Shown: positions 42,093-52,469 of the stretch, piece after piece | How positions within the stretch are numbered: position 1 is the first letter of the stretch | Layout: the number at the start of each line of letters is the position of its first letter | Source of the DNA: Bradyrhizobium sp. CB1015 | GTDB taxonomy: Bacteria; Pseudomonadota; Alphaproteobacteria; Rhizobiales; Xanthobacteraceae | DNA: 64,000 nucleotides | Direction of reading: 5' to 3' | NCBI RefSeq assembly: GCF_025200925.1 | Contig: NZ_CP104174.1 | Location: 4,836,001-4,900,000 of the forward strand | Position numbers and translations under genes: made by a program | The notes under the pieces: model-generated | The model's database searches: none | Seen by the model: only the letters and a program-made list of their open reading frames with translations | Told to the model about the DNA's origin: nothing

Positions 42093-42800
42093 TCAATCCG
42101 GTTCACTGCCGCAGGCGAACGGCAGCACATACGTGCCCTTCGGCGCCGGCGCGATGTTCACAGGGGCCGGGCGGCTCGCGAGCCACGCTGCCACCGCCGT
42201 CACGTCCTCCTCGGTGAGCCGGGCCGCGACCTGCTGCATGCAGTCCGGCGCTTTCGCGGTTCGCGTGCCATAGCGCCACGCACCCAATTGTGCGCTGATG
42301 TAGGCCGGGCGCAGTCCGAGCAGGCCCGGAATTCCGGGCTCCATGCCGGTCAGGGCCGGGCCGTGGCAGCTTCCGCACGCCGGAATCTGGCGTTGCGGAT
42401 CGCCGCGCGTCACCAGCGACTGGCCGTGCTGCAGCACCTCCTTGCTTGCATCGCTTGCCGTGACCGGCGGCAGAGGCGGGTGCTGATCCGCAAAATAGTC
42501 AGCCATCTGCTGCAGGTACGGATCGGGCAGGAATTCCAGCAGATAGTTCATCGGCGGATATTTTCGCCGGCCATTCTTGAAGGCGAGAAGCTGGTTGTAG
42601 AGATAGCCGGCCGGCTTGCCCGCAAGCCGCGGGAAATAGACGTCGTTGGTGCCTTCGCCTTGATTGCCGTGACAGGGCGTGCAGGCTTCGACCCGCGCCG
42701 CCATCGTGTCCGGCGGCTGATTGGCGGTTTGTGCGGCCGCACCATCAAACGCGGCCAAGGTGGCAATGGCGATGGCCAGAGCAGTGGTGCGAGCGAACAC
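42093..42800 (-). CDS. Dihaem cytochrome c (c4-like), first gene of the oxidase operon
   Basis: Secreted cytochrome with two CxxCH motifs (CTPCH, CGSCH) in two similar domains, each followed by MNYLLEF or MQQV-type methionine candidates. The start is set at the GTG at 42800, nine bases after GGAGG; the product then begins with a good signal peptide (FARTTALAIAIATLAAFDGAAAQ in part). A longer frame to 42926 lacks signal character. The six genes from here to 37649 are nearly contiguous on the minus strand and look like one transcript for a cytochrome c oxidase with its own donors. Confidence 0.85.
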   Translation of the reverse strand: MFARTTALAIAIATLAAFDGAAAQTANQPPDTMAARVEACTPCHGNQGEGTNDVYFPRLAGKPAGYLYNQLLAFKNGRRKYPPMNYLLEFLPDPYLQQMADYFADQHPPLPPVTASDASKEVLQHGQSLVTRGDPQRQIPACGSCHGPALTGMEPGIPGLLGLRPAYISAQLGAWRYGTRTAKAPDCMQQVAARLTEEDVTAVAAWLASRPAPVNIAPAPKGTYVLPFACGSEPD

Positions 42801-42857
42801 TCTCGTCACCCTCCAAAAAGCAGGATCGGTTGATTCCGGATCACAACGTAGCGGTGC

Positions 42858-42885
42858 ATTATTGCGACAATATGCTCCTGCGCAA
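42858..42885 (-). promoter_or_regulatory. Candidate promoter of the cytochrome oxidase operon
   Basis: On the minus strand TTGCGC (42885-42880) and AATAAT (42863-42858) are 16 bases apart, about 58 bases before the operon start at 42800. Nearby, TTGATTCCGGATCA (42830-42843) resembles an FNR/FixK site but has a five-base instead of four-base spacer. Confidence 0.35.
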
Positions 42886-42959
42886 GTTCGGGTACGCGTG
42901 ACGACGTTTGGTCGCGGCCTTCGCATCTGCGGTCCCGATCAGATTCGACAAAACGTGCG

Positions 42960-43500
42960 TGATTTTTGAAAATTGGACATAACGCTGCGCTCTCGCGACA
43001 GTTCCTGTCCGAGTTTGCTTCGTTTCATCATCCCTCCTGACGTCAGAGGGCGCAGGGAAGACCGGGTGCCGGCCGGGCACCCACGGTCCACTGTGCGAAG
43101 GCTTGCGCTACAAGAATCTGCACAGCGGCATACAGGTGAAGCCCAACACGCGGCCTTCCCTGCGCAGTGGTTTGACGGCTTATGCCGAGCTCTCCCCGGG
43201 GAGCGATGCACTATTGCCCCCGTCGCCTCGCGGATCGCTGACATGAGCCCCCGGTCGGGCAGCACACATCACCGCAAGACTTGACGCACAGACCCCGGGC
43301 GTCAGGACGACACGGTTTTGCCGTACGCTGATAGCATCGGTCGTGTGCGCGAAGGCTTGTCGCTCACGGTTTCCCGCCCTGCGATGTCTGTCGCGCCGGT
43401 GCTGCCAGCGTCCACCACAACTCATCCCGCGTTCGTGACGATCGCGATACGCCCCTCTGACCGGGATGAGGTGGCGTGACAATGCGCAAAATCAGAACTT
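42960..43500. repeat. Non-coding segment resembling a dispersed Bradyrhizobiaceae intergenic repeat
   Basis: No real gene is seen, but spurious translations here contain phrases (HRSPGRARHKPSNHCAGKA; ISVRQNRVVLTPGVCASS) that I recall from many falsely annotated ORFs in Bradyrhizobium-type genomes. That suggests a multi-copy intergenic sequence. This is from memory and inference. The segment runs almost to the left end of the insertion sequence at 43553. Confidence 0.35.
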
Positions 43501-43552
43501 CTGTAAAGGCGAATATTTTCGACTGGGGCGATTGACCCGCCACTTGGGTGTT

Positions 43553-45259
43553 TTGCCCGACGAGGCTGGGCAAGAACGTCGTTTTTTGAGAGTTGATGTA
43601 GGATTCGTCTTATGGCGAATCGCACATTCAAGACCGGCGAGAGCCGGGAGCAACCCAGTCTTCTGCCTGCGCGGATTGAGGACTATGTCGGGCCGGACAA
43701 TCCGGTGCGGGCAATCGAGAGCTTCGTTTGCGCGCTCGACCTTGCAAAGCTTGGTTTCGGCCACGCGGATCGTGGCGCGGAAGAAGTCGGGCAGCCGCCG
43801 TATGATCCTGCCGATCTGCTGAAGCTCTATCTTTACGGCTACATCAACCAGGTCAGGTCGTCGCGACGGCTAGAGCGGGAATCTGGCCGCAATCTGGAGC
43901 TGATCTGGCTGCTGAAGGGACTGAAGCCGGGTTATCGGACGATTGCCAACTTCCGCAAGGAGAACTGGAAGGCGCTGAAGGCCGCGAACCGCAGCTTCGT
44001 GCTGCTGGCTCGGGAGCTTGGGCTTGTGGGCGGCACGATCGTAGCGATTGATGGTTCCCTGTTCCACGGCGACGCCAGCAAGGCTTCCATCTTTACGCGC
44101 AAGCGGCTTGGCGAGCAGATCGCGAGGCTGGACCAGGAGATCGAGGCTTACCGCAAGTCTGTTGAAGACAATGATGCGGCAGAGGTCAAGAAGCCGGGGA
44201 AGGATCGCGCGGACGGTGATGGTCGAGGAGATGGCGGTGATATCGCTGCGAAGGTCGCGGCGCTGATGGCGAAGCGTTCACGTGCCGAGGCCGATCTGGC
44301 TCGGCTGGAAGAGAGTGGCGAGACGCAAATGTCGCTGACGGATCCGGACGCCCGGCTTCTGGTCAAGAATGGTCAGGGCATTGCAGGCTACAATGTGCAG
44401 ACCGCGGTTGATGACAAGCACAAGCTCATTGTCGCGAGTGAGGTAGTCAACGACAGCAGTGATGTTCGACAGCTCTCTGCGATGGCCAAGGCGGCCAAAA
44501 AGGCTCTTGGAGCCGAGACACTGCAGGCGCTGGCCGATGAGGGCTATTACAGCAGTGTCGAACTGAAGGCCTGCGAGGACGAGGGTATCATTGCCTATGT
44601 ACCGCTGCCCGAAGGTAGCGCGCGGCTCGAGAAGCAAGGCCGCTTTGCGCTCAAGGACTTCAACTATGATGGTGCAACCGACACCTACCGTTGTCCTGCG
44701 GGCCAGCCGCTGCATCCGTTCAAGAGCAGGCAAAAGAACACCAGCGGCCGCATTGAGATCCGTTACGCGGCCCGTGTAGCAATCTGCAGGAGCTGCCCGC
44801 TCAAGGTCCGCTGTCTCTCACCGACCACCACCTACCGGACCATTGGTCGCTGGGAGCATGAAGATGTTCTCGAACGCCACCGCGCACGGATGCAGGGTGC
44901 GGGCGAGCTGATGCGTCGTCGTTCGGGGATTGTCGAGCATCCGTTTGGCACGCTCAAATGCCGTGCCGGCTATCGTCATTTCCTGGTCCGCGGCTTCGAC
45001 AAGGTCCGCGGCGAATGGAGCCTGATGGCGCTCTGCTACAATTTCACCCGTGCGCTCAACATCCTTGGATTTGACGGGTTTCTGGCTGCCCTCGCAAAGA
45101 GGCTTGCTGTTTGCCAATGTATCTTCGCAGCCCTCCTCCAGCACATCCTGGTTGCTCCAGAGCCTCTCTGGACCAATATCCGACCGCCGCTCCAAATCGG
45201 CCGCTTCGTTCCGGCATGAGCCCGCCAACGACCAATTCTTGCCCAGCCTCGACGGGCAA
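43553..45259 (+). mobile_element. IS1182-family insertion sequence
   Basis: A complete-looking element of about 1.7 kb with one transposase gene. The left inverted repeat (43553-43576) and right inverted repeat (45236-45259) are 24 bases long and match at 23 positions, sharing CGAGGCTGGGCAAGAA. No target duplication is evident at the immediate edges (left TGTT, right CACA), so the true ends may be a few bases further out or the copy may be old. It is inserted in non-coding sequence between the oxidase operon and mscS. Confidence 0.85.
43612..45219 (+). CDS. IS1182-family DDE transposase
   Basis: A 535-residue transposase, intact. The N-terminal DUF772-like domain reads PSLLPARIEDYVGPDNPVRA and PYDPADLLKLYLYGYINQVR. 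Catalytic residues of the split DDE core are likely the aspartate in VGGTIVAIDGSLFHG, the aspartate in ALADEGYYSS and the glutamate in RRSGIVEHPFGTLK. A cysteine pair region (VAICRSCPLKVRC) lies before the last motif. The start ATG at 43612 is 35 bases inside the left inverted repeat. The coding frame is undamaged, so the element may be active. Confidence 0.93.
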   Translation: MANRTFKTGESREQPSLLPARIEDYVGPDNPVRAIESFVCALDLAKLGFGHADRGAEEVGQPPYDPADLLKLYLYGYINQVRSSRRLERESGRNLELIWLLKGLKPGYRTIANFRKENWKALKAANRSFVLLARELGLVGGTIVAIDGSLFHGDASKASIFTRKRLGEQIARLDQEIEAYRKSVEDNDAAEVKKPGKDRADGDGRGDGGDIAAKVAALMAKRSRAEADLARLEESGETQMSLTDPDARLLVKNGQGIAGYNVQTAVDDKHKLIVASEVVNDSSDVRQLSAMAKAAKKALGAETLQALADEGYYSSVELKACEDEGIIAYVPLPEGSARLEKQGRFALKDFNYDGATDTYRCPAGQPLHPFKSRQKNTSGRIEIRYAARVAICRSCPLKVRCLSPTTTYRTIGRWEHEDVLERHRARMQGAGELMRRRSGIVEHPFGTLKCRAGYRHFLVRGFDKVRGEWSLMALCYNFTRALNILGFDGFLAALAKRLAVCQCIFAALLQHILVAPEPLWTNIRPPLQIGRFVPA

Positions 45260-45270
45260 CACAAGAGCTC

Positions 45271-45305
45271 GTAGCCTGGATCGAGCGTAGCGCAATCCGG
45301 GCTAC
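45271..45305. repeat. Short palindrome GTAGCC...GGCTAC, family C partial copy
   Basis: A short relative of the family C repeats at 46193 and 58184, with GAGCGTAGCGCAATCCGGG shared. It begins 12 bases after the insertion sequence and is followed by GGGATTTTCGTTT, so it may also act as a terminator for the transposase. Confidence 0.55.
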
Positions 45306-45384
45306 GGGATTTTCGTTTGTGCAATCCACGGGATCATTTCGCATCGCGATGCGTTCTCAACGGATTCTGCGGGTTGGAGCCGCC

Positions 45385-46164
45385 ATGACCATCAATTTCG
45401 ATACGCTGAAAGCTTCGCTTGTCCTGTACGGCCTGAACGCGATCTACGCGATCCTGCTGCTCGCGGTCGGCTGGTATCTGTCCGGCGCGATGCAGCGCTT
45501 CGTCACGCGCGTCCTCAGCGTCACGCACCGCGTCGACCCGCTGGTAACGCTGTTCGTGGGCAGCCTTGCGCGCTATGGCGTGCTCGCGGTCGTCGGCATC
45601 GCCGTGCTGCAGCTCTTCGGCATCCAGACGGCGAGCCTCGTCGCCGTGCTGGGCGCGACCTCGCTCGCCATAGGGCTGGCGCTGCAGGGCACGCTGTCCA
45701 ATCTCGCAGCCGGCGTGATGCTGCTCTTGTTCCGGCCGTTTCACATCGGCGACGATGTCGAAGTCGCCGGCAAGGCGGGCAAGGTGAGGTCGCTGTCCCT
45801 GTTCATGACCGAGCTGGTCGCGCCCGACAACACGCAGATCCTGTTGCCGAATGGACAGGTGTGGGGCGCGGCCATCATCAACCACAGCGCCTATCCCGGC
45901 ACGGGCGAGGTCAAGGTCGCGTTTCCGGTCCCGGCTGGCGCCGCAAATACGCTGGCCGACCGGATACTCAAGGAATTGCGCAATGACTCCCGCATCGACG
46001 ATCACGCAGCGCCTGCCGTCTCCGTTACCAAAGTCCTCGATGTCGCCAATCCCGCGGCACCGATCCTGGAATTGACGGTCAGCGCGAAGGCGAAGCCGTC
46101 TGAAGCCGACGCGGTCAAGCAGTGCGTGCTCGATCATGCGAGCGCGCTGCTTGCGGCGGCGTGA
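45385..46164 (+). CDS. mscS: Small-conductance mechanosensitive channel (MscS family)
   Basis: Inner-membrane channel that opens under osmotic downshock; 259 residues from the ATG at 45385 behind GGTTGGAG. Three membrane helices are visible, the third being the pore helix TSLAIGLALQGTLSNLAAGV with the glycine/alanine packing typical of MscS, followed by MLLLFRPFHIGDDVEV and the cytoplasmic beta domain (MTELVAPDNTQILLPNGQVW). Length is close to the E. coli protein (286). The frame is open upstream to 45319, but that part lacks membrane character. Confidence 0.92.
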   Translation: MTINFDTLKASLVLYGLNAIYAILLLAVGWYLSGAMQRFVTRVLSVTHRVDPLVTLFVGSLARYGVLAVVGIAVLQLFGIQTASLVAVLGATSLAIGLALQGTLSNLAAGVMLLLFRPFHIGDDVEVAGKAGKVRSLSLFMTELVAPDNTQILLPNGQVWGAAIINHSAYPGTGEVKVAFPVPAGAANTLADRILKELRNDSRIDDHAAPAVSVTKVLDVANPAAPILELTVSAKAKPSEADAVKQCVLDHASALLAAA

Positions 46165-46192
46165 AGCGGTCCATCAGCTTAGGCGGTCTGGC

Positions 46193-46270
46193 AGCCCGGA
46201 TGGAGCGCAGCGTAACCGGGATTTGCATCGCGCACATGGGTCCCGGATTGCGCTGCGCTCCATCCGGGCT
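46193..46270. repeat. Palindromic intergenic repeat, family C (copy 1)
   Basis: AGCCCGGATGGAGCGCAGCG at the left pairs with CGCTGCGCTCCATCCGGGCT at the right, with loop-side AACCGGGAT and TCCCGGATT also complementary. It sits between the convergent mscS and cinA-like genes, and a close copy is at 58184-58266. Confidence 0.8.
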
Positions 46271-46278
46271 ACGTCGCC

Positions 46279-46887
46279 TCATCCCCGCGGCGGACGCGGC
46301 GGCCTGCGCTTCACCACATGCCGGCGCGGCGAGCGGGTGACGCGCGGCCGGAGGCGGCTTGCCGCGGCACGCTGCGGCTTGGTCGCGACTTGCGGGCCGC
46401 GGGCCAGATCCATCAGCATGCGCAGCGCCTCGACGACCGAGCGGGCGCGCACCGCGCTGCGGCCGATGGCGCCGAAGCGGTGCTCGCGGTGGATGATGCG
46501 GCCGTCGCGGGCGGCGGCGGCGAAATGCACGAGACCGACCGGCTTGCCGGGCGTGGCGCCGCCGGGTCCGGCGATGCCGGTGATGGCGACGGCGAGATCG
46601 ACATCGGCGCGCTCCAGCGCACCGATTGCCATTGCGGTCGCGGTTTCCTTGCTGACGGCGCCAAAATTGGCGAGCGTGCTCGCCTCGACGCCGAGCATCG
46701 CGCGCTTTGCCTCATTTGAATAGGTGACGAAGCCGCGGTCGATGACGTCGGACGAGCCGGGAATGTCGGTCAGTGCGCCCGCAACGAGGCCGCCGGTGCA
46801 GGATTCGGCGGTTGCGATCGTCAGCTTGCGCATCCGGCACAGATCCAGCAGCGAGCGGGAGAGGGCGCGTGCGTCGCTGCCGCCCAT
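46279..46887 (-). CDS. CinA-family nicotinamide-nucleotide amidohydrolase (PncC-like)
   Basis: A single CinA C-terminal domain (about residues 10-160 of 202), which in characterised PncC enzymes deamidates nicotinamide mononucleotide to recycle NAD. The family start LTIATAESCTGGLVAGALTD is clear, with ITGIAGPGGATPGKPVGLVH as the second block. After the domain comes an arginine-rich tail of about 40 residues (RAAASRLRPRVTRSPRRHVV) not usual in the family. It starts at the ATG at 46887, three bases after ispDF, so the two are cotranscribed; this pairing is common in alphaproteobacteria. Confidence 0.88.
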   Translation of the reverse strand: MGGSDARALSRSLLDLCRMRKLTIATAESCTGGLVAGALTDIPGSSDVIDRGFVTYSNEAKRAMLGVEASTLANFGAVSKETATAMAIGALERADVDLAVAITGIAGPGGATPGKPVGLVHFAAAARDGRIIHREHRFGAIGRSAVRARSVVEALRMLMDLARGPQVATKPQRAAASRLRPRVTRSPRRHVVKRRPPRPPRG

Positions 46888-46890
46888 GGC

Positions 46891-48072
46891 CTAGACGCCC
46901 CAGGGAAGGCGGATGGTGGCGCTCGCGGTGGCCGCGATGCCTTCCTCGCGGCCGGTGAAGCCGAGCCGCTCGCTTGTGGTCGCCTTCACCGCCACGCGCG
47001 AGATGTCGACGCCGGAGATCTCGGCAATGCGCGCCCGCATGGTGTCGCGCAAGGGACCGATCTTCGGCCGCTCGCAGATCAGCGTGACCTCGAGATTGGC
47101 GACGCGGCCGCCGCGCGCCGTGACGCGCTCGATGGCATATTTCAGGAACTGGTCGGAGGAGGCGCCCTTCCACTTCGCATCGCTCGGCGGAAAGTGCGAG
47201 CCGATGTCGCCGTCGGCGAGCGCGCCGAGAATGGCGTCGACCAGCGCATGCAGGCCGACGTCGCCATCGGAATGAGCCAGGAAGCCCTTCGTGTGCGACA
47301 CGCGCACGCCGCAGATCATGACGTGGTCGCCTTCGCCGAAGGCATGGACGTCGTAGCCGGTGCCGGTCCTGATGTCGCCGAGCTGGGCGGCCAGGCGCGC
47401 TTCCTCGCGCACGAAATCCTCGGGAGTGGTGAGCTTCATGTTGGCAACATCGCCTTCAAAGGTTGCGACCGTCAATCCCGCCCATTCGGCAATCGCGGCA
47501 TCGTCGGTGAAATCCGAGCGTCCATCCTTTGCCGCGCGACGATGCGCCTCGAGGATGACGTCGAAACGAAAGGATTGCGGCGTCTGTGCGATTCGCAAGG
47601 AAGCGCGGTCCGGCGTGGCCTCGACGTTGCCGCTTTCGCCGGTGACCTTGATGGTGTCGGTGACGGGAATGGTGGGGATCGCAGCACCAGTGCGGCTCGC
47701 CGCCTCGATTGCGCGCGAGATCACGCCTTCCGAGACGAAGGGACGCGCGGCGTCGTGGATCAGCACGATGTCCGGCTTGTGCTTGGCCAGCGCTTCGAGG
47801 CCGGCGAGCACCGAAGCCTGCCGGGTCGCGCCGCCATTGGTGGGCGGCTCGTGCCTGAGCCCTGCGACCGCTGCCGTGAACATGGCGCTGTCGTCGGGGT
47901 TCACCACCGGCTGCACCGCGAACACGTCGGCGTGGCGGCTGAAGGCCTCCATGGCGCGGTGGATCACGGGCACGCCGCCGATCTCGCGATATTGCTTCGG
48001 CCCGCCGGCGCCGGCGCGCAATCCGCGCCCGGCTGCGACGAGGACGACCGCGGTGCGCTGTGATTTCGCCAT
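46891..48072 (-). CDS. ispDF: Bifunctional IspDF (MEP cytidylyltransferase / MECDP synthase)
   Basis: Fused enzyme for steps three and five of the MEP isoprenoid pathway; 393 residues from the ATG at 48072 (48096 possible). IspD occupies about residues 1-225 with [36 protein letters not shown] and [10 protein letters not shown]. IspF occupies about 230-393 with the zinc-site block [33 protein letters not shown] and [18 protein letters not shown]. The fusion is characteristic of many alphaproteobacteria. It is divergent from dusB. Confidence 0.96.
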   Translation of the reverse strand: MAKSQRTAVVLVAAGRGLRAGAGGPKQYREIGGVPVIHRAMEAFSRHADVFAVQPVVNPDDSAMFTAAVAGLRHEPPTNGGATRQASVLAGLEALAKHKPDIVLIHDAARPFVSEGVISRAIEAASRTGAAIPTIPVTDTIKVTGESGNVEATPDRASLRIAQTPQSFRFDVILEAHRRAAKDGRSDFTDDAAIAEWAGLTVATFEGDVANMKLTTPEDFVREEARLAAQLGDIRTGTGYDVHAFGEGDHVMICGVRVSHTKGFLAHSDGDVGLHALVDAILGALADGDIGSHFPPSDAKWKGASSDQFLKYAIERVTARGGRVANLEVTLICERPKIGPLRDTMRARIAEISGVDISRVAVKATTSERLGFTGREEGIAATASATIRLPWGV

Positions 48073-48240
48073 AGGACTCAAATACTCGGTTGCCAATGAA
48101 AGAGCAGGGGGTGATTTGCCGGCATGCCTCTAGCACGGCAGGCCCGCAAAAAAAGGGGGTTTCCCCGGATTGTGGGAAACAGCATTTTGCTGCACTGCAC
48201 TTGAAAGATCTGCAGAACTGTCTAAACTGTAGGCATGACG

Positions 48241-48270
48241 CTTGACTGCACAAGAATTGTGCGCAAGATA
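48241..48270 (+). promoter_or_regulatory. Candidate promoter with embedded operator for dusB-ntrBC
   Basis: CTTGAC, the alphaproteobacterial -35 sequence, lies at 48241-48246, with a weak -10 (AAGATA, 48265-48270) 17-18 bases further on. The spacer contains the perfect dyad GCACAA-GAA-TTGTGC (48248-48262). A protein bound there would block RNA polymerase. The gene start is at 48318. Confidence 0.45.
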
Positions 48271-48317
48271 GATCATGGCAGGCGCGATGAGGCCCTGCCC
48301 AGTCAACGAGACCCCCC

Positions 48318-49352
48318 GTGACCGGCTCGGCAGTATCAGGCTCTAAGCCGTTGAAAATAGGCGATATTGAAGTCGCCGCCCCGGTCTTCCTGGCACCGAT
48401 GTCGGGTGTGACTGACTCGCCCGTCCGCCGGCTGGCCGCCGAGCTTGGGGCCGGTCTCGTCGTGTCTGAAATGACCGCCAGCGATGAACTCGCCAATGGC
48501 CACAGGATGTCCCGGTTGCGCTGCGAAGCCACCGGCATCGGTCCGCACGTGGTCCAGCTGGCCGGCTGCGAGACGCACTGGATGGCCGAAGGCGCCCGGA
48601 TCGCCGAAGCGGAAGGCGCCGATATCATCGACATCAACATGGGCTGTCCCGCCCGCCACGTGACCGGCGGCCAGTCCGGCTCGGCCTTGATGCGCGACCT
48701 CGACCATGCCGTCAGCCTGATCGAGGCGACGATCGCGGCGGTGAAGGTGCCGGTGACGCTGAAGATGCGCCTCGGCTGGGACGACCGCAGCCGCAACGCG
48801 CCGGAGCTGGCGCGGCGCGCGGAGGCCGCCGGGGTCAAGCTCGTCACGGTGCACGGCCGCACCCGCTGCCAGTTCTACAAGGGCGAGGCCGATTGGGATG
48901 CGATCCGCGCCGTGCGCGAGGCCATCTCCATTCCGCTCGTCGTCAACGGCGACATCACCTCCTACGAGAAGGCGCTTGCGGCGCTCGATGCCTCCGGCGC
49001 CGATGCCGTGATGATCGGCCGCGGCGCGCAGGGCCAGCCCTGGCTGCCGGGCCAGATCGGCCGCCGCCTGAAAGGCGGGGCCGAGGAAGCCGCGCCCTCG
49101 CTCGAAAGGCAGCTGCATTATGTCCGCACGCTCTATGACGGCGTTTGTGCGCTCTATGGTCTGCGCATCGGGCTGAGGCATGCCCGCAAGCATCTGGGCT
49201 GGGCGCTTGACGTCGCAGCGCAGGCGAGCCGTGCGCCGGCCGAGAAGCTGAAATCCTGGCGGCAGAAGATTCTGGTGTCGGAGGATCCGCGCCTCGTTCA
49301 CGATTCACTGCAACACGCCTTCGACGACTTCGCATGGAGCGCTGCTGCATGA
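48318..49352 (+). CDS. dusB: tRNA-dihydrouridine synthase B
   Basis: FMN-dependent enzyme that reduces specific uridines in tRNA; 344 residues from a GTG at 48318. Family blocks: [40 protein letters not shown] with the catalytic cysteine, [20 protein letters not shown] and [20 protein letters not shown]. In alphaproteobacteria dusB (formerly nifR3) is the first gene of the ntrBC operon; here its stop overlaps the ntrB start in an ATGA. Confidence 0.95.
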   Translation: MTGSAVSGSKPLKIGDIEVAAPVFLAPMSGVTDSPVRRLAAELGAGLVVSEMTASDELANGHRMSRLRCEATGIGPHVVQLAGCETHWMAEGARIAEAEGADIIDINMGCPARHVTGGQSGSALMRDLDHAVSLIEATIAAVKVPVTLKMRLGWDDRSRNAPELARRAEAAGVKLVTVHGRTRCQFYKGEADWDAIRAVREAISIPLVVNGDITSYEKALAALDASGADAVMIGRGAQGQPWLPGQIGRRLKGGAEEAAPSLERQLHYVRTLYDGVCALYGLRIGLRHARKHLGWALDVAAQASRAPAEKLKSWRQKILVSEDPRLVHDSLQHAFDDFAWSAAA

Positions 49353-50524
49353 GCTCAGCCGCTGAACATCGTCGGCCGCTTCAGTCCGACAGCGACGCCA
49401 TCCTGGATGCCTTGCCCAACCCCGTGCTCATGATCGGGCCGGACGGCAAGATCGTCGCCGCCAACATCGCCACCGAAGCCTTCTTCGAGATCTCGACGCA
49501 ATTCCTGAAGCGGCAGTCGTTGAAGGAGCTGGTGCCGTTCGGAAGCCCCTTGCTGGCGCTGATCGACCAGGTGCGCTCGTCGAACTCGCCGGTCAACGAA
49601 TATAAGGTCGATCTCGGCACGCCGCGCATGGGCGGCGACCGCCAGGTCGATCTGCATGTCGCGCCGCTCACCGAGCGGCCCGGCCACATCGTGGTGATGC
49701 TGCAGGAGCGCACCATCGCCGACAAGATGGACCGGCAGCTCACCCACCGCAGCGCTGCGCGCTCGGTGATAGCGCTAGCAGCCATGCTCGCGCACGAAAT
49801 CAAGAATCCGCTCTCGGGCATTCGCGGCGCCGCACAGCTGCTGGAGCAGCAGGCCTCGTCCGAGGACCGCATGCTGACGCGGCTGATCTGCGACGAGGCC
49901 GACCGCATCGTGACGCTGGTCGATCGCATGGAGGTGTTCGGCGACGAGCGTCCTGTGGTGCGCGGCCCGGTCAACATCCATTCGGTGCTCGATCACGTGA
50001 AGCGGCTGGCGCAGTCGGGCTTTGCCCGCAACATCCGCTTCATCGAGGACTACGATCCCTCGCTGCCGCCGGTGCTGGCGAACCAGGACCAGCTGATCCA
50101 GGTGTTCCTCAATCTCGTGAAGAACGCCGCCGAAGCGCTGATCGACGTGCCCGACTCGGAAATCCAGCTCACCACCGCGTTCCGCCCCGGCGTGCGCCTG
50201 TCAGTCCCTGGTCAAAAATCCCGGGTATCCCTTCCGCTCGAATTCTGCGTGAAGGACAACGGACCCGGCGTGCCCGACGATCTTCTGCCCAACCTGTTCG
50301 ACCCCTTCGTGACCACCAAGCAGACCGGCTCGGGTCTCGGCCTTGCGCTGGTCGCCAAGATCGTCGGCGATCACGGGGGCATCATCGAATGCGAATCTCA
50401 GCCGCGCAAGACCACCTTCCGCGTGCTGATGCCGATGTATTCCACATCGGTGAAACACGCCGATCAAAGCAGTCGCGACGGCTCTGCCGGGAAGTCGTCG
50501 CCTGCGTCACAGGGGGCAAAATGA
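49349..50524 (+). CDS. ntrB: Nitrogen regulation sensor kinase NtrB
   Basis: Cytoplasmic histidine kinase/phosphatase that controls NtrC in response to PII; 391 residues from the ATG at 49349. It has an N-terminal PAS domain ([20 protein letters not shown]), the phospho-acceptor helix [20 protein letters not shown] with His in HEIKNP, and the ATP-binding domain with [17 protein letters not shown] and [12 protein letters not shown]. No membrane segment is present, as expected. Translation is coupled to dusB, and ntrC starts 9 bases after its stop. Confidence 0.95.
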   Translation: MSSAAEHRRPLQSDSDAILDALPNPVLMIGPDGKIVAANIATEAFFEISTQFLKRQSLKELVPFGSPLLALIDQVRSSNSPVNEYKVDLGTPRMGGDRQVDLHVAPLTERPGHIVVMLQERTIADKMDRQLTHRSAARSVIALAAMLAHEIKNPLSGIRGAAQLLEQQASSEDRMLTRLICDEADRIVTLVDRMEVFGDERPVVRGPVNIHSVLDHVKRLAQSGFARNIRFIEDYDPSLPPVLANQDQLIQVFLNLVKNAAEALIDVPDSEIQLTTAFRPGVRLSVPGQKSRVSLPLEFCVKDNGPGVPDDLLPNLFDPFVTTKQTGSGLGLALVAKIVGDHGGIIECESQPRKTTFRVLMPMYSTSVKHADQSSRDGSAGKSSPASQGAK

Positions 50525-50533
50525 GGATTAACA

Positions 50534-51976
<1,443 letters not shown>

Positions 51977-52145
51977 TCTCTCCAAGCGCCCGGTGGCTCA
52001 GCTCCCCCTACCAAGGCAGAGCTGAGCCTGTCCGGATCGCGCTGGCCGTTGTGGCTGACGCGGTGAGCAGAAGTCCGCGCTGGGCCCAAATGTTCCGCTC
52101 GTCCTTTCAAATTGGTCGTTCGGCCCCGACGCGGCGGCATCACAT

Positions 52146-52292
52146 CTACCTGACCAGCCGGCCGGATGCCGGCATCACGCTGGCGATATTCACCGGGGCC
52201 GGCTGAAGGGCGAGGCCGTTGACCAGGAGGTCGGCGGCCACGATCAGCAGCAGAACGGCCGAAACCATCGTCGCGAGACAGATCCTATCCAT
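52146..52292 (-). CDS. Possible 48-residue membrane peptide between ntrC and ntrY
   Basis: A short minus-strand frame, MDRICLATMVSAVLLLIVAA followed by DLLVNGLALQPAPVNIASVM, gives one membrane helix and a short tail. It lies antisense in the 493-base gap between ntrC and ntrY, where no other gene is seen. The ribosome site is weak (no clear GGAG). The sequence looks protein-like, but it could be chance. The rest of the gap (51977-52145 and 52293-52469) shows nothing else I recognise. Confidence 0.4.
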   Translation of the reverse strand: MDRICLATMVSAVLLLIVAADLLVNGLALQPAPVNIASVMPASGRLVR

Positions 52293-52469
52293 GCGGATCA
52301 AGCCGGAATGGCGGGAATCCGTTCCCGCCTCTCCGGCATGTGCCTGTGGATTGCGCGGGTCCGCTGCGGCCGACACGCCGCGGAATTGTCGCAATTCGGC
52401 AACAATGTGGTACGAATACATCAGTATCCGCGCGTCCGCGGACCCGTTTTCAGCACCGCCATTGCCGGA

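Noticed and set aside
42830..42846. FNR/FixK-like box TTGATTCCGGATCA upstream of the cytochrome oxidase operon
   Set aside because: The spacer is five bases instead of four, so it does not match the consensus; mentioned only with the promoter.
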